Positions 17,324-25,413 of a stretch of 64,000 bases of DNA are shown here, one piece after another. The notes under the pieces are model-generated. The model did no database searches. It was not told the origin of the DNA and saw only the letters and a program-made list of their open reading frames with translations. The stretch's first letter is position 1, and the number at the start of each line of letters is the position of its first letter. The stretch is from Bacteroides sp. Its GTDB lineage: Bacteria > Bacteroidota > Bacteroidia > Bacteroidales > Bacteroidaceae. The stretch spans positions 1 to 64,000 of the forward strand of contig SUXY01000002.1 in the NCBI GenBank assembly GCA_015060705.1, in the 5' to 3' direction. A program made the position numbers and the translations under genes.

Positions 17324-17779
17324 ATGGATAATAAAGAATTAAAAAAAACATTTTGTACAATTGCAAAACAATATGGTTTTAAAACTGCTTTCGGTTGTTG
17401 TTACAAGGAAAGTTCTGAATGTTTATTTGTAATGGAACTTCAAAAATCGAACTATAGTAATTTGTATTACTTAAACTTGAAGACATATATTCAAGGGACT
17501 TTTGGACAAAAATATATAGTTCATAAAGACTATTTGAAGAAAGACATGGGTAATGTATTTAATCGTCAACCTCCTCAATATTCTTCAATCTTTGATTTGG
17601 AAACCGAAATGTCAGATGAAGACCGTTTTGAAAATTTGAATGTTTGCTTTAATGATTTCATAATTCCTTACTCGGAAAAGAATTTGTCTGTTTCTGGAGT
17701 TCGTGAATTAGCAAAATCTAATGAATTGAAATTAATATCAACTGTTAAAGATGAGTTGGACAGACTTTATCCGGAATAG
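17324..17779 (+). CDS. DUF4304-like protein, probable orphan immunity protein
   Basis: This is a 151-residue soluble protein without a signal peptide. The arrangement FGCCYKESSECLFVMELQKSNYSNLYYLNLKTYI near the N-terminus resembles the DUF4304 family, in which a substrate-like strand pattern ending in YYLN is typical. DUF4304 proteins are often found beside contact-dependent and polymorphic toxins, and a role as immunity proteins has been proposed for them. The gene starts one base after the orphan toxin-tip remnant, so it most likely protects against that lost toxin and could still confer resistance to kin that carry it. A hairpin at 17822 closes the cassette. Confidence 0.65.
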   Translation: MDNKELKKTFCTIAKQYGFKTAFGCCYKESSECLFVMELQKSNYSNLYYLNLKTYIQGTFGQKYIVHKDYLKKDMGNVFNRQPPQYSSIFDLETEMSDEDRFENLNVCFNDFIIPYSEKNLSVSGVRELAKSNELKLISTVKDELDRLYPE

Positions 17780-17821
17780 GAGTAAATTGGTGCTTTTATT
17801 ACATAAAAGCAATTAATTCAG

Positions 17822-17860
17822 AAAGCGTTCTTGCCAGAATACAATCTGTAAGAACGCTTT
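17822..17860 (+). terminator. Hairpin between the DUF4304 gene and the amidase
   Basis: An 11-base perfect stem (AAAGCGTTCTT / AAGAACGCTTT) with a 17-base loop is followed by TATTC. It ends about 20 bases before the amidase ATG, so it either terminates the RHS cassette or attenuates entry into the amidase gene, for which I see no separate promoter. Confidence 0.75.
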
Positions 17861-17879
17861 TATTCAAAACACAATCATT

Positions 17880-18320
17880 ATGCGACAAATAAACTTACTA
17901 GTAATCCATTGCAGTGCCACAAAAGAAAATCAATCATTCACAGTACAGGCACTGGAGAACTCACATCGTAAGAGAGGATTTTATGGAATCGGTTATCATT
18001 ACTATATCCGGCAATCCGGAGAAGTGATAAACACTCGTTCATTGAGTCGAATCGGTGCACATGCAAAAGGACACAACCGATACTCCATCGGCATCTGTTA
18101 CGAAGGAGGGTTGGATAAGGATGGAAAGCCGAAAGATACACGCACTCCCGAACAACGTGCAGCGCTCCGTCGGTTAGTGAATGAATTGCTGACACGTTTT
18201 CCCGGATGCAAAGTCTGTGGTCATCGTGACCTCAGTCCCGATCAGAACCGTAGCGGAAAGATAGAACCTTATGAATGGACGAAACAATGTCCGTGCTTCG
18301 ATGTAGCGACGGAATTGTGA
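17880..18320 (+). CDS. N-acetylmuramoyl-L-alanine amidase (Amidase_2, T7-lysozyme-like)
   Basis: The 146-residue single-domain protein has the zinc amidase motifs of the Amidase_2/PGRP fold: VIHCSATKE (first His ligand), GFYGIGYHYYI, GAHAKGHNRYSIGICYEGG, and CGHRDLSPDQN, holding the second His with a nearby Cys ligand-like region (CPCFDV). The family cleaves the bond between MurNAc and L-Ala in peptidoglycan. There is no signal peptide, as in phage endolysins. In Bacteroides this gene normally follows a smalltalk gene; here the two are separated by the RHS locus. A possible alternative role is release or passage of RHS proteins through the wall. Confidence 0.9.
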   Translation: MRQINLLVIHCSATKENQSFTVQALENSHRKRGFYGIGYHYYIRQSGEVINTRSLSRIGAHAKGHNRYSIGICYEGGLDKDGKPKDTRTPEQRAALRRLVNELLTRFPGCKVCGHRDLSPDQNRSGKIEPYEWTKQCPCFDVATEL

Positions 18321-18327
18321 TATGCTG

Positions 18328-18363
18328 GAATCCCTGCCATTGCAAGTATGATGGCAGGGATTC
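18328..18363 (+). terminator. Terminator between convergent amidase and GH110 genes
   Basis: A perfect 13-base stem (GAATCCCTGCCAT / ATGGCAGGGATTC) has a 10-base loop. It lies just after the amidase stop and 36 bases before the GH110 stop on the other strand, so it could serve both directions. Confidence 0.85.
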
Positions 18364-18398
18364 TTCTATAATGGTAATGATTCAACTTTTAAATGCAA

Positions 18399-20213
18399 TT
18401 AATTTTCAGATACACTTGCATCTCCATCGGAGAAATCATTATTCTCAATTACTACGTTCTTGGTACGCAAGAAGCGAAAACGGGTTTGGTTCTTGTGGAA
18501 GGCCGGGAAATCTTCGTTCTGAACGATTACATTACCACGGAAAGTCAATCCATCAATACTCTTGGCAAAAACAATCGGACGGTCAAATGTCTCAAAATGA
18601 TTGTTTTCAATCACTACACCCGGTTGACCTTCTCCCCCATGGAAATATTTCTGCTGAGATGCCAAATCAGGGATTTCCGGATAAATGGAAATAACAGCTT
18701 CCGTAAATTGGAAAAGGTTAGTCAATGAGTTGATAAACTTATTATCACGGATAGTCACATCGCGGCAGGCACCTGTTTCGAACCAACCGTTGCAATCTCC
18801 ACAAAGCAAGATAGCTGTACCTGATGTATGGTCGAAAGTATTGCGTTCGACAATGGTCTTCAGAGGAGTACTGAACAAAGTACCACGGGCACGGTTGTTA
18901 CGGATAACATTATCAGCAAAGTAAACTTCCGGACACCATTCCAAGTTTTCAATACCGAAACCTTCTTCAGCATTGATAGCAGCATCCAATGGCTTTACAA
19001 ACGTAATCTTGAATTCCTTCGCGCCATGAAGGGTTTCTTTATCAAACGGAACAATCTCTGCCACTTCGTTTTGTTCATCAAAGATTTCCATGGTCTTGGA
19101 ACGTACAAACTGCACCTTGTCGCCCTTTCCACCCCAATAGAAACCATATGCTTGCGGATGCATGTACCGTCCTACAACGGTCTTTTCATCCAATTTCTGC
19201 ACAATCTTCAAATAGGTACCATGCACATTGATGGCATCGTCCATCATGCCTTCATAAAAGCCATTGCAAGAAACAATCTTTCCTTTACATCCGGAGAAAT
19301 GAGTTGCATCGGCTTGAGTAGTGAAATAACGAGGGTCATCATCACCACGAAGACAGACGTTGAATTTCTCCAAAGTGATATTTTCGCTGACTTGTGCCAA
19401 CAAGCCCATACCTTCGGCATAGTGTACATTGATATTCTCCAAACGGGTATCCTTATCCAGCGAAAGGAATATGCCTGGAGCCGGCCGTTCGTAATTACGC
19501 ATTGCTACCTTTGTACCAGGCACCAAACGAGAGTCTTTCCAATGTGGAGCGCGGAAAGTCCGTTCATCCAATTGTTCTGTATCATTGGTCGGACACCAAA
19601 GGTCGCTGGTCTTGTATACCACATGACGTGTCTTTCCATCGAATGCAATACCAGTCTGAGGATAATTCTTCCATCCTTCGCCATAACATTCAAAGTGAGT
19701 GTTCTCGCCAACACGGGCCTTTACCCATGGTTCGATACGGAATACCATACCGTCTTCGGCATTATCCACAATCTCTATCTGACTGATATGAGGCTCTGCA
19801 AAATCGATGCTGAAATTCTTCAAGGTACAATTTTCGGAGCTGACCAAAGAAATCGGAAGCATACGTCCATAGAAATAAAAGTCCGCTCCTCCTCCATCGA
19901 GGGTGAGGTTCTTCCAGTTTTCCAAAACAATACCAACGGGCTTCGGATTGGGTTGGTCATGGTTAGAGATATAATACTCCTTCTGAAAAGCACCTTCGGT
20001 ATGGAAATCATAACGTCCGGGCTCAAAAACCAAAGTTACCTTCTTTCCTTCATTCTCTTGTTGGATAGCCGTCAATGCTTCCTGCACTTTGGCAGAAACA
20101 TTCTCTTTCGTATCAGGCAAAACACCATAATCACGCATCCGAATGATTTTCTCATTGGAGCAACCACTCATCAAAAGAACAAGCAAGCATAAATTCAAAA
20201 TAATTTGTTTCAT
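18399..20213 (-). CDS. glaB: GH110 alpha-1,3-galactosidase B (lipoprotein)
   Basis: The 604-residue protein has a lipoprotein leader (MKQIILNLCLLVLLMSGCSN) and a right-handed parallel beta-helix of the GH110 type. Segments typical of the family are MRDYGVLPDTKENVSAKVQ, VTLVFEPGRYDFH, LTLDGGGADFYFYGRMLPIS, GFYEGMMDDAINVHGTYLKI and RNNRARGTLFSTPLKTIVER. GH110 enzymes remove terminal alpha-1,3-linked galactose, as in blood-group B antigen, and subtype B enzymes also act on unbranched linkages. The length matches known Bacteroides GlaB proteins. It is probably anchored in the envelope and used to strip host mucin glycans. A possible minus-strand -7 box (TATCTTTA) lies near 20241-20250, in the short gap shared with the divergent gene at 20297. 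Confidence 0.88.
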   Translation of the reverse strand: MKQIILNLCLLVLLMSGCSNEKIIRMRDYGVLPDTKENVSAKVQEALTAIQQENEGKKVTLVFEPGRYDFHTEGAFQKEYYISNHDQPNPKPVGIVLENWKNLTLDGGGADFYFYGRMLPISLVSSENCTLKNFSIDFAEPHISQIEIVDNAEDGMVFRIEPWVKARVGENTHFECYGEGWKNYPQTGIAFDGKTRHVVYKTSDLWCPTNDTEQLDERTFRAPHWKDSRLVPGTKVAMRNYERPAPGIFLSLDKDTRLENINVHYAEGMGLLAQVSENITLEKFNVCLRGDDDPRYFTTQADATHFSGCKGKIVSCNGFYEGMMDDAINVHGTYLKIVQKLDEKTVVGRYMHPQAYGFYWGGKGDKVQFVRSKTMEIFDEQNEVAEIVPFDKETLHGAKEFKITFVKPLDAAINAEEGFGIENLEWCPEVYFADNVIRNNRARGTLFSTPLKTIVERNTFDHTSGTAILLCGDCNGWFETGACRDVTIRDNKFINSLTNLFQFTEAVISIYPEIPDLASQQKYFHGGEGQPGVVIENNHFETFDRPIVFAKSIDGLTFRGNVIVQNEDFPAFHKNQTRFRFLRTKNVVIENNDFSDGDASVSEN

Positions 20214-20296
20214 GGGAATGATTGATTGTTAAACATGTTCGTAAAGATACTATTTTTTCCTAACTTAGCAGCGTTATTATAAAAGAATTAAATATA

Positions 20297-23140
20297 ATGA
20301 AAAAACTTCTGACATTATTCATCGCTTTATCTGCAGGCCTCTGCTCTTTTGCACAAGGATTGGAAGGTAATGTAGAAGAAAGACTCAAACAATATTTTAC
20401 TGAGTACAAACACCCTAAGGCCAACTTTGGTGTATGCGAGTTGGAATCGTATACCATTGACCATGACCGACGGAAGCTGGACATCTATCCGACCAAGCCT
20501 TTCGGTTATCAACCGTTCACCCCTGAAAGTGTAGAAGGAATCTACAAGTATCTGAAAGGCTTCTTACCTGGCCCGGTAAACTATTACGACATCACCATTT
20601 ATGCCGACGGGAAACCTATCGAAGAGTTGATTCCAAATGCCTTGCGTAAGAAAAAGGACAATTCTCTCCGTTGGAAGCGTGAACACAAAGGCAATCCCTG
20701 GACGAAAAACATCAGTCGCCCTTATACAGCTGAGAAAGGGTTGGAAGGAAGGCACATTGCTCTTTGGCAAAGTCATGGCAAGTATTACATCAACAAGAAA
20801 GGCGAATGGGGTTGGCAACGTCCACGTTTGTATGGCACCACAGAAGACATGTTCACCCAATCGTTTGTAGTTCCTTACCTCATCCCAATGTTGGAAAATG
20901 CAGGAGCGGTTGTGTTTACTCCCCGTGAACGTGATTGGCAACGCAACGAAATAATTGTAGACAATGACGGTGCAGGTAGCTATCAAGAAGTAAAGAGCCG
21001 GAAAGGCAAATGGAAGACTACTTCAACACCCGGCTTTGCCTTGAAACGCAATATCTATGTAGACGGACAAAATCCTTTTACGGAAGGAACAGCCCGTTAT
21101 GCCAATACCGAGAAAAAAGCCGAAAAAGCATTTGCCCAATGGATTCCTACCATACCGGAAACGGGTAAATATGCGGTATATGTTTCTTACCAGTCCTTAC
21201 CGGAAAGTGTAACGAATGCCAAGTATCTGGTATTCCATAAAGGAGGTGTCACCGAATTCTTGGTCAACCAACAAATCGGTGGAGGAACTTGGGTATACTT
21301 GGGAAGCTTTGAATTCGACAAAGGATACAACGACTATGGCATGGTGGTTCTCAGCAACCAAAGCAAGCAGAAAGGGGTAGTATGTGCCGATGCCGTCCGA
21401 TTTGGAGGCGGTATGGGAAACATTGCCCGTGGAGGACAAACCAGTGGATTGCCCCGTTATTTGGAAGCTGCCCGTTACAATGCCCAGTGGAGCGGTATGC
21501 CTGCTGAAGTATACACCCGACCGGATAGAGAAAACGACTATGCCGACGACCTCAATACCCGAAGCCACATGGTCAACTACTTGAGTGGAGGTTCCGTCTA
21601 CAATCCTTCAGACAAAGGACTTGGTGTTCCATTCGAAATGACATTGGCTTTCCATAGTGATGCCGGCTTCTCAAAAATGGATGAATGGATTGGTACCTTG
21701 GGAGTATACACCACCGATTTCAATGAAGGAAGACTGAATAGCGGTGTATCGAGATATACGTCACGTGATTTGACCGACTTGGTTTTAACCGGTTTGCAGA
21801 AGGACATTTCCGCCCGATATGGCATCCAATGGGCGAGACGCGGCATGTGGAACCGCAATTATAGCGAAACCCGTCTGCCGGCGGTTCCGAGCATGATTCT
21901 TGAAATCCTCTCCCACCAGAACTTCGCCGACATGAAGATGGGACATGATCCAGTATTCAAGTTTACGGTAGCTCGTTCGGTATACAAGTCCATCTTGAAG
22001 TTTACCGCCGAAATGCACGATGCTGACTATGTGGTACAACCGCTTCCTGTTACTCGTTTTGCCATCGAAGAAAATGGAAAGAATGCCTTCCGATTGAATT
22101 GGCAAGGAGTCATCGATCCACAAGAACCAAGCGCCCGTCCACAAGGATACATCGTCTACACCCGATTGGGATATGGAGGTTGGGATAACGGAACTTATGT
22201 AAAAGGCAATTCATACACCTTCCAGGCTGAACCAGGATTAGTGTATAGCTTTAAGGTTACAGCCGTAAACAAAGGTGGAGAAAGTTTCCCGTCTGAAATT
22301 CTTTCCGCTTATCATGCACCACAAAGTCAAGGAACCATTCTTATTGTGAATGCTTTCGACCGTACAAGCGGACCTTCTACCATCGAGACACCGACACTCC
22401 AAGGTTTTGACATGAGTCGCGATCCGGGTTTACCTTATATAAATACGACTTCATATTGCGGTCCTCAACTTGCTTTCGACCGTGAAAAAATCGGTGGTGG
22501 TGAACCGGATGGATTAGGCTATAGCAGTAGTGAATGGGAAGGAAAGTTAATAGCCGGTAATACATTCGATTATCCTTTTGTACATGGCAAGGCCATCCAA
22601 GCGGCAGGTGGATACTCATTCGTATCGTGCAGCGATGAAGCCATCGAACAAAGCCTCATCCGAATGGAAGATTATCCGATAGTAGACTTGATTCTGGGAG
22701 CTGAAAAAGCGATGTTGAACGAGAAAATGCAACAACGTATTGTCGACTATACCCGACAAGGTGGAAACTTGTTGGTAAGTGGTTCGTATATAGGAAGCAT
22801 TCTCCCGACCTCTTTGTCCAACAACGTATTGAAGTTCTCGCATGGAGGCAGCATGTGGGGAGTCTCAACAGGCAATGTATCCGGAGCAAATACTACATTC
22901 ACTTTTCCTACCCAAGTGAATGAAAAGAATTATGCAGTTCCGGCACCCGATTGTTTATTGCCAGCCAATGGCTCCTACTCGACTTTCGTCTACACGCCGG
23001 GCAACTATGGTGCAGGTATCGCCTATAAAGGTTCAGACTACCGCACTTTCGTTCTTGGTTTCCCATTGGAAAGCATTGAAGGAACTCAGCAACGAACTCA
23101 AATGATGAAAGCGGCTTTAGGATTGTTCCGTAGCAAATAA
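20297..23140 (+). CDS. Secreted split amidase with golvesin-like and fibronectin type III domains
   Basis: The 947-residue product has a Sec signal peptide (MKKLLTLFIALSAGLCSFAQ). An Amidase_3-like catalytic domain appears in two parts. The first (about 145-220) has IALWQSHGKYYINKKGEW and MFTQSFVVPYLIPMLENAGA. The second (about 415-560) has LAFHSDAGFSK and ARYGIQWARRGMWNRNYSE. Between them lies a golvesin C-terminal-like beta domain (about 250-370, with YAVYVSYQSLPESVTNAKY and ADAVRFGGG). A fibronectin type III domain follows (about 620-690), then a C-terminal Rossmann-like region (ILIVNAFDRTSG). Similar Bacteroidetes proteins are labelled xanthan lyase or golvesin-domain proteins. Peptidoglycan amidase activity is inferred from the domain only. 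Confidence 0.75.
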   Translation: MKKLLTLFIALSAGLCSFAQGLEGNVEERLKQYFTEYKHPKANFGVCELESYTIDHDRRKLDIYPTKPFGYQPFTPESVEGIYKYLKGFLPGPVNYYDITIYADGKPIEELIPNALRKKKDNSLRWKREHKGNPWTKNISRPYTAEKGLEGRHIALWQSHGKYYINKKGEWGWQRPRLYGTTEDMFTQSFVVPYLIPMLENAGAVVFTPRERDWQRNEIIVDNDGAGSYQEVKSRKGKWKTTSTPGFALKRNIYVDGQNPFTEGTARYANTEKKAEKAFAQWIPTIPETGKYAVYVSYQSLPESVTNAKYLVFHKGGVTEFLVNQQIGGGTWVYLGSFEFDKGYNDYGMVVLSNQSKQKGVVCADAVRFGGGMGNIARGGQTSGLPRYLEAARYNAQWSGMPAEVYTRPDRENDYADDLNTRSHMVNYLSGGSVYNPSDKGLGVPFEMTLAFHSDAGFSKMDEWIGTLGVYTTDFNEGRLNSGVSRYTSRDLTDLVLTGLQKDISARYGIQWARRGMWNRNYSETRLPAVPSMILEILSHQNFADMKMGHDPVFKFTVARSVYKSILKFTAEMHDADYVVQPLPVTRFAIEENGKNAFRLNWQGVIDPQEPSARPQGYIVYTRLGYGGWDNGTYVKGNSYTFQAEPGLVYSFKVTAVNKGGESFPSEILSAYHAPQSQGTILIVNAFDRTSGPSTIETPTLQGFDMSRDPGLPYINTTSYCGPQLAFDREKIGGGEPDGLGYSSSEWEGKLIAGNTFDYPFVHGKAIQAAGGYSFVSCSDEAIEQSLIRMEDYPIVDLILGAEKAMLNEKMQQRIVDYTRQGGNLLVSGSYIGSILPTSLSNNVLKFSHGGSMWGVSTGNVSGANTTFTFPTQVNEKNYAVPAPDCLLPANGSYSTFVYTPGNYGAGIAYKGSDYRTFVLGFPLESIEGTQQRTQMMKAALGLFRSK

Positions 23141-23182
23141 CAAAAATACGACGAAAGGTAGAAGTTATTCCATAAAAACTTC

Positions 23183-23190
23183 TATCTTTG
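23183..23190 (+). promoter_or_regulatory. Bacteroides-type -7 box (TATCTTTG)
   Basis: TATCTTTG lies 25 bases before the ATG at 23216, so transcription of the small gene and ygiQ would start in a very short leader. No TTG is seen at -33. Confidence 0.65.
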
Positions 23191-23215
23191 TCATAGATTT
23201 AAAATACACATCATC

Positions 23216-23545
23216 ATGTACACCATACAAACAAACGCTTCGGGTACTCGAAGCATGGAAATATCGGAAGTGAATCTAGAAACCATCCAACGCTATTCAC
23301 TCTTCCAACATTTGATTGATAGCAACGGAATCGTAGATGAAATGGTATTGGATAAACTGAAATTGAATATCCGTTCACTCATTGCATCAGCAGAAGGCAA
23401 TTGCAAGGATTTATTGGATCTTTGCATCGATGTGATTTATCATAATAATATGAAAGCTTTCGGTCTTCACCAATTGATCCTTCTCTATATCGGTTGGGAA
23501 AAAGAACAAGAAGAGAAAGCTGAAGCTACACCAGAAGAAGCATAA
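23216..23545 (+). CDS. Conserved hypothetical protein (109 aa) upstream of YgiQ
   Basis: This is a soluble, mainly helical protein of 109 residues with an acidic Glu/Ala-rich end (KEQEEKAEATPEEA). There is no signal, membrane helix or metal-binding pattern. It has its own -7 box and ends 3 bases before the TTG start of the radical SAM gene, so the two are translationally close and probably functionally linked. I do not recognise the family. Confidence 0.8.
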   Translation: MYTIQTNASGTRSMEISEVNLETIQRYSLFQHLIDSNGIVDEMVLDKLKLNIRSLIASAEGNCKDLLDLCIDVIYHNNMKAFGLHQLILLYIGWEKEQEEKAEATPEEA

Positions 23546-23548
23546 ACC

Positions 23549-25375
23549 TTGAAAGAATACAGACTTACCGACTGGCTTCCAACGACCAAGAAGGAAATGG
23601 AATTACGCGGATGGAATGAATTGGATGTCATTCTGTTCAGCGGTGATGCGTATGTAGACCACCCTTCATTTGGGGCTGCCGTCATCGGACGATTACTCGA
23701 AGCCCAAGGTCTGAAAGTGGCCATCGTCCCTCAACCTAATTGGCGGGATGACCTTCGGGATTTCAAGAAGTTGGGACGTCCCCGTTTATTCTTCGGTGTA
23801 TCTGCCGGATGTATGGACTCCATGGTGAACAAGTACACCGCCAACAAGCGTCTTCGTAGTGAAGATGCCTACACACCCGACGGCCGTCATGATATGCGTC
23901 CGGAATATCCGAGCATCGTTTACACACAAATCCTGAAGAAATTATGGCCGGATGTTCCGGTTATTTTAGGAGGAATTGAAGCATCCTTACGCCGATTGAC
24001 GCATTACGATTATTGGCAAGATTGTGTCCGTAAGAGTATCTTGATAGAATCAGGTGCGGATTTATTGGTCTACGGCATGGGAGAAAAACCCATCACGGAA
24101 CTTTGCCGGAAGATGAAAGAGAATCCTTTCATCCCATTTGATATACCTCAAACGGTTTATGTCATCAAAGGGAAGCAAGCCATTCCCCCAAGCATCAGCG
24201 AAAAGGAGGATATCGTGCTTCACTCACATGAAGCTTGCTTGAGCGATAAAAAGAAAGAAGCTGAAAACTTCCGGTTCATTGAAGAAGAATCGAACAAATA
24301 CGAAGCGGCACGTATTCTTCAACATGCAGGGAACAGTACGGTAGTCGTAAATCCGCCTTATCCCCCCATGACGCAAGGCGAATTGGATATGTCGTTCGAC
24401 TTGCCTTACACTCGTTTGCCTCATCCGAAATACAAAGGTAAACGAATACCGGCTTTCGACATGATCAAATTTTCCGTGAACTTGCATCGAGGATGTTTCG
24501 GTGGTTGTGCATTCTGTACAATCAGTGCCCATCAAGGAAAGTTTATTGTAAGCCGAAGCAAGGAAAGCATTCTGAAGGAAGTTAAAGCCATTACAGAGAT
24601 GCCCGATTTCAAGGGATATCTAAGTGATCTGGGTGGTCCAAGTGCCAACATGTATGCCATGCATGGACTCGATCAGGAGAAATGCCGCAAGTGCAAACGT
24701 CCTTCGTGTATCCACCCGAAAGTATGCCCGAACTTAAATACAGACCATCGTCCATTGCTGGACATTTACCATGCGGTCGATGCCTTACCGGGAATCAAGA
24801 AAAGCTTTATTGGAAGTGGGGTACGTTACGATTTGTTGCTTCATGAAAGCAAGGATCCAGCCGTGAATAAAAGCACCAAGGAATACACCCGCGAACTGAT
24901 AGCCAAGCACGTAAGCGGCCGCTTGAAAGTCGCTCCTGAGCACACCAGTGATCAGGTACTTCATATCATGCGCAAGCCATCGTTTACCCAATTCTATGAT
25001 TTCAAGAAGATATTCGACCGGGTAAACAAGGAGTTGAATCTACGACAACAAATTATTCCATATTTCATCAGTAGCCATCCGGGATGTACGGCTGAGGATA
25101 TGGCTGAATTGGCGGTCATCACCAAACGTCTCGACTTCCATCTGGAGCAGGTACAAGACTTTACTCCTACTCCCATGACGGTTGCTACCGAAGCTTGGCA
25201 TACAGGATATCATCCTTATACACTCCAGCCAATCTTCTCTGCCAAGACACAACGGGAGAAATTGGCTCAGCGCATGTTCTTCTTCTGGTATAAACCGGAA
25301 GAACGGAAAGCCATCATTCAAGAATTGAAACGAATGGGAAGAAGTGATTTGATAGATAAACTATATGGTAGATAA
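23549..25375 (+). CDS. YgiQ family radical SAM protein
   Basis: The 608-residue protein begins at a TTG. I keep it because the encoded start (MKEYRLTDWLPTTKKEMELRGW) contains the conserved N-terminal block of the family, which an internal ATG at 23594 would cut. The radical SAM cluster motif is CFGGCAFC (Cx3Cx2C, near residue 315). It is followed by a second Cys cluster, CRKCKRPSCIHPKVCPN, which suggests an auxiliary iron-sulfur or zinc site. Other YgiQ blocks are SGDAYVDHPSFG, RLFFGVSAGCMDSMVNKYTAN and VILGGIEASLRR. The chemical reaction of YgiQ proteins is not known to me. The gene follows the 109-aa gene by 3 bases. Confidence 0.93.
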   Translation: MKEYRLTDWLPTTKKEMELRGWNELDVILFSGDAYVDHPSFGAAVIGRLLEAQGLKVAIVPQPNWRDDLRDFKKLGRPRLFFGVSAGCMDSMVNKYTANKRLRSEDAYTPDGRHDMRPEYPSIVYTQILKKLWPDVPVILGGIEASLRRLTHYDYWQDCVRKSILIESGADLLVYGMGEKPITELCRKMKENPFIPFDIPQTVYVIKGKQAIPPSISEKEDIVLHSHEACLSDKKKEAENFRFIEEESNKYEAARILQHAGNSTVVVNPPYPPMTQGELDMSFDLPYTRLPHPKYKGKRIPAFDMIKFSVNLHRGCFGGCAFCTISAHQGKFIVSRSKESILKEVKAITEMPDFKGYLSDLGGPSANMYAMHGLDQEKCRKCKRPSCIHPKVCPNLNTDHRPLLDIYHAVDALPGIKKSFIGSGVRYDLLLHESKDPAVNKSTKEYTRELIAKHVSGRLKVAPEHTSDQVLHIMRKPSFTQFYDFKKIFDRVNKELNLRQQIIPYFISSHPGCTAEDMAELAVITKRLDFHLEQVQDFTPTPMTVATEAWHTGYHPYTLQPIFSAKTQREKLAQRMFFFWYKPEERKAIIQELKRMGRSDLIDKLYGR

Positions 25376-25413
25376 AAAAGAAATCCAGCTTATTCAGCTG
25401 GACTTCTTTTTTA
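25372..25413. terminator. Bidirectional terminator between ygiQ and the S41 protease
   Basis: The stem AAAAAAGAAATCCAGCT / AGCTGGACTTCTTTTTT, with one mismatch and a TATTC loop, has A-rich and T-rich flanks. It therefore serves both convergent genes, overlapping the end of each. Confidence 0.9.

Noticed and set aside
18828-20192. 454-aa plus-strand ORF
   Set aside because: It is antisense to the GH110 gene, which has clear family motifs and a lipoprotein leader.
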